A stretch of 64,000 nucleotides of DNA, taken from NCBI GenBank assembly GCA_946811185.2, contig OX328108.1:4301501-4365500 (forward strand), given 5' to 3'. Within the stretch, counting starts at the first letter, position 1. Each line of letters opens with the position of its first letter. This stretch comes from Hippopus hippopus. Taxonomy: Eukaryota; Mollusca; Bivalvia; Cardiida; Cardiidae. The notes beneath the pieces were generated by a model. The model worked only from the letters and a program-made list of their open reading frames with translations, ran no database searches and was not told the origin of the DNA. The position numbers and the translations under genes were made by a program. Shown here piece after piece: positions 45,072 to 54,882 of the stretch.

Positions 45072-45420
45072 GAATACTGAAAACCTTTAAAAAATTTTTG
45101 TCCGAAATCATGAAACCTAGGGCTACCAAATTTGGCATGCAGATTCATCTTATAGACCTCTACCAAATTTCTTCAAATTATAGCCATGGGGTCAGGATAT
45201 ATATACGATCCCTGCCTGGAGTCACAAGTATTATATAGTGAAAAATTTAAACATCTCAATAGGTTCTAGCCATAATGCATAGCCATAATGCATCGGACTA
45301 CCAATTTTGGCATGTAACTTTGTTTAGTGGATTCCCACTAACAGTAGTCAAATATAGACCTGGGGTTGAAATGGGCCCCACCCCTCGGGTCACAAGTTTT
45401 AGATAAGCTTACGAAGTGAA
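45072..45420. repeat. Rest of 165-bp array
   Basis: Two more diverged units, with CCTAGGGCTACCAAATTTGG at about 45116 and a degraded copy near 45290. Confidence 0.6.
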
Positions 45421-45559
45421 AAATCTCAAATCTCAAAAAGCTTTTTGATCCTAACAGTAAGGCAAGATTGTTAGAAATATAGCCATGAGAAAATTTGTCA
45501 GACTGTTTGTCTTGCAGATATCTTGAAGGTTTAAAAGCAGGTCAAATCAGGTCATTTCA

Positions 45560-46861
45560 TGTAAAAAATTAGATCACAGGGCAAAATCGTGGAAGAACCA
45601 TGTGTGCACTCTTGGACTTACAATTTCAGCCCTATAGTCATGAAAGTTGGTCAGAGTGTTTGTCTTGTAGCATCTCGTACAAGTTCAAAATTGGGCCGTG
45701 TCCGGTCAAAACCTTACAAAAAACCTTGTGTACACTCTAGGGGCCAAAATTTCTGCCCTATACGCGTGAAACTTATTCAGAATCTTGGTCTTCACAATAT
45801 CTTGGACAAATGAAAAGTTAAGTCATGTCTAATGAAAAAAGTAGGTCACTGTGCCAAATCTTGGGAAAACCCTGTGTAGACTCTTATTTTCAGCCCCATA
45901 CTTATGAAAATTGGTCAGAGTGTTTAATTTACTGATGACTCAGGCAATTTTTAAATTGGGTTATGTCAGGTCAAAAAGTAGGTCACTTGGCAATATCTCT
46001 TATAATCTTTGTGTGCACTGTAGACGCCACATTTTCAGCTCTACATTCATGAAACTTAGAATATTTGTTTTGATTCAATCTCGGACGGGTTTGAAATTCG
46101 ATTATGTAAGAACAAAAACTAAGTCACTGTGCAAGATCTTAGAAAAATTTTGTTTTCATTCTAGAGGCCACAGTTCTAGCCAGATACTAATGAAACTTGG
46201 TAGGAATGCCTGTGTTGATGATATCTCAGGTTTGTTTGAAATTGGGTAACACTGAGTAAGAATATGGTCATTAGGACAAATCTTTGAAAAATTGTGTGTA
46301 CACTCTGGAGATCCAATAGTCGTGAAAATTGGTTTGAATAGTCATCCTTATGATATGTCAGACAAGTTCAAAATTGACTCACATAGGATCGAAAACTAGG
46401 TCACAGGGACAAATGTTAGAAAAATACTGTGTACGATATAGAGGTCAAATTCTCAGTCAGATTCTCATGAATTTTAAAAAAGAAGTTTTGGTTGATGACA
46501 TCTATTTCAAGTCAAAATTGGGTCATGTCAGGTCAAAAAGTAGGTCACATGGGCATATGGTAAGAAAACCTTGTCTGCACTCATTAGGCCACTTTTACAT
46601 GCCAGTACCTATGAAACTTGGTCAGAATGTTTGTCTGTATTTTACCTAGTAATTTTACCTAGTAAGACTTAAAATTGGGTAATGTCAGGTCAAAAATTAT
46701 GTCACCAGGACAAATCTTAAAAAATCTGGTATGCTTTCTAGAAACCTTAATTTTCAGCCAGATACTCGTGAAAATTGGTCAGAATATTTGTTTCGATGCT
46801 AATTCAGACAATAAAACGTAATATAGGTCAGGTCAGATCAAAAAGTAGGTCACCGGGACAA
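45560..46861. repeat. About 141-bp diverged tandem array
   Basis: Nine or ten units, marked by TTGGTCAGAATGTTTG-like words near 45649, 45770, 45910, 46049, 46197, 46329, 46475, 46618 and 46776 (spacing 121-158). Several open frames arise in it and are not genes. The array resumes at 48705. Confidence 0.75.
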
Positions 46862-46865
46862 TTAA

Positions 46866-48700
46866 CCAAACGCCAGACGATAGATCGCTCCTCCGACTGA
46901 TGTCACGTGGTACGCGAATCAAAATTTCGGGACAAACAATCTAGACACTAGGGCTTAGCTAGGAGATATGTGAAACTTACCGGGAGATTTTTCTACCATA
47001 AAATAATTATTCTAGATAACATAAGCATGAGACCAATTCAAGAAAAGGCACTTACGTCTTTTGCACTAGGTTTATCGAAGTTATAGAGTGTAAAAATTGA
47101 AATAGAGCTTAGTTTATTTAGAAGTCAGTTGAAAAACGCAGTCTGCAACTCTTACATTTCATACTGTAATACATTAAGCTCGTACTCCCTAAATATGTCC
47201 TAAAATCATTGATCTGCTAATACAATTCATCTGTTCTCTGGACAAAAATAAGTTGTTGTTTTTTTTTCGAAGTTCAAACCTCCCTTACACAGATTTTTCA
47301 TTATTTAGTCCGCAACATGTTCCTCATTAATTTAACCAAAATCGTAAGCTTTAAACTTACCAAGCGATATATACATGTATTTAGCAGTGTAAAATGATTT
47401 CCCGATGTTTGATTTGACATTGGAAGATCTAGACAAAAACATATAATAGGTAACCGATTTCTTTTTTTCTAAGAGTAACAGAAAAAGATATTAAGTTGAC
47501 TTTCACATTGAACATCTATAATCCAAATTCCAATCACTAATAATCAAAGACGGTCACGAGAGTCAGACTAATTATATGACACGTTCTTGTAACTTTACAA
47601 GTAGGACGGTACCGAACGCCTGTGTCGTGGCATACCGATATCAAAGAAATACCGCATAAACCCTTGCTCCACTTTTTGCATAAAAGTTGGCAACATGTGC
47701 AACAGGTCTTGTCCTTAAAGGAAGACCGCTTGATTGGTTTCCGTTTCATTTTCGATAAATAAATAATAGTTTAAGGGAGATTAAATAAAAGATTGTAAAC
47801 AAAGGGGGAGAGATGGTATTACACGGGTTGGCATATCGTCTTACACGGGCTTTAAGTTTACATTGATAGAAAGGTTAAGATACAGAGACCAATGAGAACA
47901 ACGTTTTCAATGTTTTACTAATGCAGAAAGATGACATTTGTTTTTTATTTAAACAAACGTTTAAAATGTGCCTACATAGCATTTTATTTCAAAAGTGGGG
48001 GGGAGGGGGGCTGTTTAGTTTTTACTTTCCAAGACGACTATAGAAACAGGAACAATATTTTCAAGGAAAATCAATTATATTGACTTGTTTTTTTTTTCTT
48101 TTTTTTTTTTTTTTTTTTTTTTTTCTTTCTTTCTTTTTTTTTTTTTTTTTTTTTTTTTTTCCAATTAACATTTCTTTGAAGGATTATCTGAGTGAAAAAT
48201 CCACAAAACAGACATATAGAGCATTCTACATAGCAAATTAACTTGATTTGGGAAGAAATTGAATTAAAAAGTATATATAGTCTACTCAAACTCAAATAGA
48301 AAATAAGATATAGGAAAAAAATAAATGAACTGGATAAAATCCATCAGCAGTCTAAAATATGATCTACGAGTATAGATCTAATTTTCTAATAAAGAAACAA
48401 ACGGGTATTATAGCTAAGATTGTCATTTTGGAAAAATTATTACAATATAAAAGCATGTTTACAAACATAATTTTTTTTTACCAATTTAAGTTGTCATCTG
48501 CGTCAATAGTCAATAGTGGATCTAAGGATTAATGATGGATATCAATTTTAATGTAATTAATCAGATTTTTAAATCATATCTACTATATATGATGCAGAAT
48601 GTCTAGGTTTGATAACGGCGAGACGGCTTCCGCTCTGAATGGGAAAAATGCTGACCGCTGATTGGCTTATTGGTTTTTGATTGACAGCTCTGGCGTTTGG
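46866..48700. mobile_element. TTAA-flanked element inside array, 1.84 kb
   Basis: Ends CCAAACGCCAGA and its inverse TCTGGCGTTTGG, each flanked by TTAA (46862-46865 and 48701-48704). The array text is continuous across the site once one TTAA is removed. No intact transposase; a T-run of about 70 bp with C interruptions lies at 48089-48160. Confidence 0.75.
48089..48160. repeat. Long T-rich tract
   Basis: About 70 bases, nearly all T with a few C. Gives a false poly-Lys frame on the minus strand. Length may be unreliable in an assembly. Confidence 0.8.
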
Positions 48701-48704
48701 TTAA

Positions 48705-48850
48705 TTCTTACAAAAGCCTCATGGGCATGCTAGAAGCAACATTTTCAGTCTGATACTTATGAAATATAGTATGAATGTTTGTCTTGATATCTAAGATAAG
48801 TTCCAAAACAGGTCACATGGTCAAAAGAAGGTTACAAATTCATGTCTTTT
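48705..48850. repeat. Resumed unit of 141-bp array
   Basis: Continues the unit cut at 46861: AGAAGCAACATTTTCAGTC and TGAATGTTTGTCTTGATATC are the same marks as in the array. Confidence 0.65.
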
Positions 48851-50206
48851 ACACCATCAGAAACAGGATCTCTTCAGCTTTTTGAATCGGGCCAATGGCC
48901 TTTTCGTTCAAAAGCCTTCTCTTGGGATTGTGTGTTAAACGGTTAAAAGCCAGTGAAGCGAAACAATTCTTGATGAATTAAAAAATGATATAAATGTCAA
49001 TGTTGTCCAAAAAATAAAAACTTCATCCTGTAGTTTTGCAATTGAGGTATAATATAGAGCTACCATGATGCTTTGTGTTTGCGCTTTACCACTTTGAATG
49101 TTTATCTTATATTTTGAAACACTTTGTACATTCTAGATGTGTTATAAGTCTGTGTTTATATACATGTTCTTAACTCATAACCCGTTGAAACAGATTTACA
49201 GCAGAAGATTGGAAAAACATACATTTAAAATCTTGATAATAATGAATTACATACTTATACATGAACTGATGTCATTACACTGTGGCAAAAGTAGATATTG
49301 CTCATTATGAGCAATGTTTCCTTTTGCCACAGTGTTTTCACAAGTATTATACAAGGTAAAAAAGTGTCTGTAGGAGGAAATTAGTCAAATTAGTCATGGC
49401 TCAAAGTAAGTAGTAATGGTAGAGAGGATAGCTACTGAGTAGCGACTCAGTAGCTATCCTCTCTACCCTGAGAGCGATTTTGGGTGTCCAGTAGCTATTT
49501 AGACTACCCTCGAGTAGTCTATATGGCTACCCGATGAGAAAATTTGTCATTTTTGGGCAACACTTGGCCTTTAATTAGTTCCACTGAGGCATCATGGGTA
49601 GGATTTTTTTAGAATCCTACTTACTTACTCTGAGTGGGTTTTCGTGCCCAGTGGGGTTCGTACCCATATTGCTATAGTATCTATATAGCTACCAGATGAG
49701 CAAATTTCTCATTTTTAGTCAGCACTTGGTCTTTAATTAGTCATGTATTGACTATCTCCTTTTGATAAGAAAGAACCTTTGATAGCACTCAGGTGAACTA
49801 GAGACCATGGTATGGAAAAGGATTAGGAATGCTTCATTGTTTACTTTTAACCACTACTTGGGCTTTAAGTGGGGTTAGGGCTAAAGACCAGAGTTGAGTT
49901 GGACTTAGACTTTCGCCTCGCTCGGTGGTTTGTGGATGGGTTTGCGCATATCGTCAATTCCATCAGATTGAACGTTATGCTAAATAACATTTGCGATTGG
50001 CTGAAGCGTGACGTTATTTTCTACCTACAATTTCCCACCTGCGCTTCATGTTAATATATTAATAGTTATGAACCGCTGCATGGGTAACGTTGACCACTCG
50101 GTTCGCTCGTTATATCTTTATACATTTTTTATTGGATAACGTTAACTCTATGTTGAAGTAGGTCAATCCTCCCGTAAACGTATAAAAACGAACTTTTATT
50201 TTATTA
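48851..50206. other. Non-coding stretch with small repeats
   Basis: No supported gene. Holds a perfect hairpin (49418-49467) and a direct repeat of about 80-90 bp with AGCTACC-GATGAG-AAATTT at about 49527 and 49697. Confidence 0.45.
49418..49467. repeat. Perfect 23-bp hairpin, 4-nt loop
   Basis: Arms GGTAGAGAGGATAGCTACTG plus AGT pair exactly with the following inverse arm around loop AGCG. No T-run follows. Flanked by further partial copies of GTAGCTA words. Confidence 0.75.
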
Positions 50207-50551
50207 TTGGGTTATTTTCATTTCACAGTGAAAGACAACAAAATCATTAGTAGACTGTTTGGAAGGAGAAAGGGTGAGGATACGAAAAAGAGAGAAATGG
50301 AGGAAAATATGGAGGAGAAGAAAAGAGAAGACGCCTATAGAAGAGAAGAGGTAAAGAGGCTGAAAGCTCTTTGCGAGTTTTTCGAGAGGCGGGGGTACGA
50401 GTTTTACACTCGTACCCCAACGGTCAGGATGGGGAACATTTACCCAGACCTGAAGGAGTTCATGCCACCTACTGAACACCGTGGATGGCAAAAAAAAAGC
50501 TTCACCATTTTTATCCTTCACTGGTATGGAATTAATTTGTCCAACCAGTGA
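50207..50551 (+). CDS. Possible charged coiled-coil protein, unknown
   Basis: 114 residues. The first 60 are Lys/Glu/Arg-rich and helical (a probable coiled coil), then YEFYTRTPTVRMGNIYPDL, which looks protein-like. It converges on the zinc-knuckle gene and may belong to the same unit as the older PolB. No family recognised; the start is uncertain and the C-terminus may be truncated by a frameshift. Confidence 0.3.
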   Translation: MGYFHFTVKDNKIISRLFGRRKGEDTKKREMEENMEEKKREDAYRREEVKRLKALCEFFERRGYEFYTRTPTVRMGNIYPDLKEFMPPTEHRGWQKKSFTIFILHWYGINLSNQ

Positions 50552-50902
50552 ATGGAAAAAACAGCTCTTTTTAGGGCTATCATTCACCAAGAAAGAGCTT
50601 TCTTTCCAATTGTCATTTTTCTCTCAAAGACTTGCAGTCAAAGAAAAAAGTCAAGCCCAGAATTATTTTATGTTTTTTATTTAAAACTTTTGCACAATGA
50701 AACAAGATATGAACTGTGAAAAACAATAAAAAAAACAATGGATTGAAAAAACAATATTTGTGTTAAAACAATATTTGTATTGATACATTTTTTTTTTTTT
50801 TTTTTTTGCAACACTTTTTTGTTGAAAACATTTTTTAAAACTTAAAACAATATTTTGCAACAGTTTTTCAACAAGCACTTTTTGTTGACAAATTTTTTCG
50901 AC

Positions 50903-51774
50903 TCAGTGTGTTTTTCTTTTTTTCTTTGGAATGTCAGATTCACATTCACTCTTACGTTTTTTCCCTCTATCATTGTTTTTTAATACCATATCTGGACATA
51001 TTGTATCCCCGTGCTTTTTTGATTTGCAAAAGAAACAGTTCTTTTTTCTCTTTTTTTCGTTGTTTTGCTGTTTTTCCTCTCCGTTTGAAAGATTTTGCTC
51101 TGAAGAAAGTTCGTTGTTTTTTAGATCCAAAGTTTGTTGTTTTCTTAGATTATCGCTTGTAGATATTTTTTTCTCTATCTGTTCTGTTATTTTACAGATC
51201 TCTGCATCACTGATAGTCGTGTTGTTGATCTGCATATTTTCGATCTGATTTTCAACCGCTGATGTTGTAGCCTGTGGTGAGCTTGTTTTCCATTTATTTT
51301 CGTTGCAGAATGATTTCAGAACACCGACGAATTTCATGTAGTGAAATTCAGCACCCAGTTTCATTGTTGGTGAAATTTTGATATCGTGACTGCGTGGATC
51401 CACATAGACAAAAACGATTGTTTCTGCCTGCTTTTCTTTTTCTGGACATTTTCTGGCCCAGTGTCCTGATTTGTTGCATGTAAAGCAAATATTTGTTCTC
51501 TTGCCATCCGTCCCATATCGTTTGTCGATCGTTGCTTGATCCAAAACTCTGTATCTGGTAATACTGTAAACATCTTTTTCTGTTAAATGCTGATGGGATA
51601 AAAATGATCCCACGTCGTTCCCGATATGTTGAACTTGATACTCTGACGGAATATTGCTGATCTCATAGTCATGGTGTATGGGTTAACATACAGATACACC
51701 CTCTTTCTAAGTGGTGATGTACTTTGTAGCTTAAACTCGCTCATTATTTTGTCAACTGTACTGTCTGAGGTCAA
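50903..51774 (-). pseudogene. Two-knuckle CCHC zinc protein, frameshifted
   Basis: Likely nucleic-acid-binding protein. N-terminal part (51774-51583) has VYLYVNPYTMTM; a frameshift near 51590-51610 leads to 51613-50903. Knuckle 1 is CFTCNKSGHWARKC, knuckle 2 near the C-terminus is CFFCKSKKHGDTIC, both with C-x2-C-x4-H-x4-C spacing. The region between is Asn/Gln/Glu-rich and the end is strongly basic. It is transcribed away from the PolB at 51900 with about 125 bp between starts, suggesting one element with a divergent promoter. Knuckle proteins of this kind are usual in retroelements; pairing with a PolB is unusual. Confidence 0.55.
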
Positions 51775-51899
51775 TCAGATGAATGATGTAGATTTCGTAG
51801 CTAACGTCTCTATTTATACACTATTGGACTGAAAGGTTCTATAAAATGTTAGTTTTTGACTTACCGTGTCATTGTCTGTCTTACAGTCAGACATAAATG

Positions 51900-54118
51900 A
51901 TGTCAAAAAGAAAAATAATAGTACCCTATTCAGACAGTGAAAGTGACGATAAGTCATTTCCACCACCAAAAAAGAAAAAAATCTATACCATTGAAAGAAG
52001 AAAGTGACAGTGAAGACGATTTCTCTTCACCCAAGAAAAAACCTGTAAAAATGATCATGGAAAGTGACAGTGAAGATGATTTCTCTTCACCCAAGAAAAA
52101 AACTGTAAAAATGATCGTGAAAAGTGACAGTGAAGATGATACACCAAAGAAAAAACCTGTAAAAATGATTGAGGACAGGAAAGAAGAAAGTAACAACGCT
52201 ATTTTAGACATGAGAAGTCTATATGACTTAATGGAGAAGGGAAAAAAGAAGTCGAGAAAATTTAGAACAGAATCACATGTGCTGTCGGCGTCTTTTAAGA
52301 AATTTGAAGAATTACCACCACATAAACTGATCGGGTTATTTGACGATGTTACTCATCAAATCATTCAAAAATTAAATGCTGAGCCGACGGATATGATTAG
52401 AATTAGTATCAATCCTTCATTGAATATGGGAATTCATATTCCCTTCTTACCTACAGAACAGTTGAAAGGCGAAACTATGTTGAATGAAATTGAACGAGTT
52501 TTACAATCGAATACAGATTTCGTCTTAAACGATGGGCTCATGACATTTGACATTACACATACAATACCTCCAAGTGGTAGCGGAAAATATAGATCAACAG
52601 AATTGGATTCAAAGGTTTTTGCCAAGAAGAAGAAATCAATTATTCAAATTAACAATCATGATCACCTATGTTTTGCAAGAGCAGTTGTTGTGGGAATTTG
52701 TTACAATGAACGTGAAAACACCAAAGCATGGAATAGAAGATGGAAATACATCAGAAATTCAAACAAATTACTTCAAAAGACTGAAGCTGAAAAATTGTTG
52801 AATGAAACTGGAGTTTCTTCAACACATCCTGTAGGAATTGAAGAATACAAAAAAATTCAATCTTTTTTGTATGGAAAAGGCTATGTCATTAAAGTTCATC
52901 AGCAGCATTCAAAAGTGGAAAAAATATTTGAACATCCAGAAGTGAAAGACGATAGTAAAATCATACATTTGTACTTTCATCAAAACCACTATGATTACAT
53001 CAAATCCATCCCAGGATTTCTTAGTTGAGGATATTATTGTGAGTTCTGTGACGTGGGATACTCAATACGGGAAAGTCATGCTTGCTCAAATATCTGTAAA
53101 GGCTGTTATCGTATTGGAAAATGTCCATCAGAAACAAAAGAATATGTTTGCTGCTATTGTCATAGACGATTTTTTAGTGCTGCATGTTTGGCGAATCACA
53201 AAATCGCTCAAGGTAAAGAAAAGAAATCCATTTGTGAATTAGTGAAACTCTGTTCAAAATGTGGTCAACAATATCTTGTCAGAAAGAAAAATCATATCTG
53301 CAATGGAAAGAAAAAGTGCCATATCTGCAAGAAAATTGTCGACTTTTCTCATCGATGTTATATTCAGTCTTACCAAAGTAAAACGAACCATGATATCGAT
53401 GACAAGACGAGTTCTTCTGTAGTCAAAAAACCATTGCTTATTTTCTTTGATTTTGAATGCAAACAAGACACAGGGGTACACATCCCGAATTACTGTATTG
53501 CACACAGAGCATGTGATGAATGTATCGATAAACCACTTAATTTTCATTGTTCCACATGCACTGAATTTGAAGAGAGAAGAGAAGTTATTTTTCAAGGTGA
53601 GGAAACTTTGAGTCAATTTTGCAACTGGCTCTTTTCAGAGCGTCATAAATGAGTCATGGCTATTGCCCATAATTTCAAAGGCTATGATGGTCAGTTTATT
53701 TTTGACTATGTTATCAAAGTTGGGTTTAAACTTCCAAAATTGATTATGAATGGAAACAATATTATGAAGTTAGAATTGAATGGGGTGCGTTTGATCGATT
53801 CTTTCAATTTCATGAACTTTGCTTTAGCAAAATTTCCAGCTACATTTGGTCTTCAGGAAATGAAAAAGGGTTACTTTCCTCACTGGACAAATACAGATGA
53901 ATTCTGGGGATACATTGGTCCCTACTTGGACATGTCTTATTACAAACCCAATTCAATGTCTGAAGAGGGCAGGTCAAATTTCATAGTCTGGTATAATGAT
54001 AAAGTTCAAAGGGGTGAGGAATTCAATTTTCAAAAAGAAATGGAAATGTACTGTAGATCAGATGTTGATATCCTAAGACGAGGTTGTGGTGAATTCAGAA
54101 AAGTCTTTATTGAACAGG
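51900..54118 (+). pseudogene. Distinct, older DNA polymerase B, cut by Polinton 2
   Basis: PolB of another virus-like element. Real start probably ATG 51900, with a frameshift near 51975 into 51937-53028. The N-terminus has acidic-basic repeats (SDSEDDFSSPKKKPVKMI, about 23 residues, three copies), then DHLCFARAVVVGICYNE, then Cys-rich fingers (53041-53350) and exonuclease motifs FFDFECKQD, AHNFKGYDGQF and YCRSDVDIL. In-frame TGA codons occur at 53026-53028 and 53650-53652, otherwise the frame is open to 54118. The polymerase half is missing because Polinton 2 begins at 54119; its remainder should lie beyond the window. The sequence is clearly unlike the other two PolBs. Confidence 0.75.
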
Positions 54119-54242
54119 AGTAGTAATAAATAGAGAGAGCTGGGTTTTAACCACAAATTTGACCATCTATGAAAGAGCTAGTTTTTTAACCATGTGTATG
54201 CTTGAATTAACATTTTAACCATGTGTATGATTAAAATATTAT

Positions 54243-54708
54243 ACCAACCATATCCCTGCTTAAATCTAAAACTAACCATCTCCCTGCTTAAAACTAAAAC
54301 TAACCATATCCCTGCTTAAATCTAAAACTAACCATATCCCTGCTTAAAACTAAAACTAAACATGTCCCTGCTTAAATCTAAAACTAACCATGTCCCTGCT
54401 TAAATCTAAAATAACCATGTCCCTGCTTAAATCTAAAACTAACCATCTCCCTGCTTAAATATAAACTAACCATATCCCTGCTTAAAACTAAAACTAACCA
54501 TATCCCTGCTTAAATCTAAAACTAACCATCTCCCTGCTTTAATCTAAAACTAACCATCTCCCTGCTTAAATATAAAACCAACCATCTCCCTGCTTAAATA
54601 TAAAACTAACCATCTCCCTGCTTAAATATAAAACTAACCATCTCCCTGCTTAAATCTAAAACTAACCATATCCCTGCTTAAATCTAAAACTAACCATATC
54701 CCTGCTTA
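54243..54708. repeat. 28-bp subterminal tandem array, 17 units
   Basis: Units of about 28 bp, each with TAACCATNTCCCTGCTTAAA. Seventeen occurrences of CTGCTT counted. It lies inside the terminal region of Polinton 2. No spacers, so not CRISPR. The TAACCAT word is also found in Polinton 1 termini. Confidence 0.85.
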
Positions 54709-54882
54709 TTACTACATCCCAGCGATTCATATTTTTAGCCCATATAGCTATATGAGCGAAATTCCCTATCTGTGATAAATCTAACCCCAACAAAGTCTAT
54801 GGTTATGCTGCTAAACAACATCCTGGTTAACGCGTCACATATTTTCACCTATATAGCTATATGAGCGAAATTACAGCATTTT
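54709..54882. other. Non-coding end region of Polinton 2
   Basis: Two copies of TATAGCTATATGAGCGAAATT (about 54754 and 54852) lie between the array and the polB stop. No gene. Confidence 0.5.

Noticed and set aside
45589..46649. Several 74-112-residue plus-strand frames
   Set aside because: All fall inside the 141-bp diverged array and change frame from unit to unit.
48071..48295. 74-residue minus-strand frame with poly-Lys
   Set aside because: Caused by a long T-run.
50204..50590. 128-residue minus-strand frame
   Set aside because: Antisense of the charged plus-strand ORF; its hydrophobic tail is the complement of Lys/Glu codons.
51954..52211. 85-residue minus-strand Ser/Leu-rich frame
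   Set aside because: Antisense of the SDSEDD repeats of the older PolB.
54243..54708. Regular 28-bp repeats resembling a CRISPR array
   Set aside because: Units are contiguous with no spacers, the genome is eukaryotic, and there are no cas genes; it is a subterminal satellite of Polinton 2.
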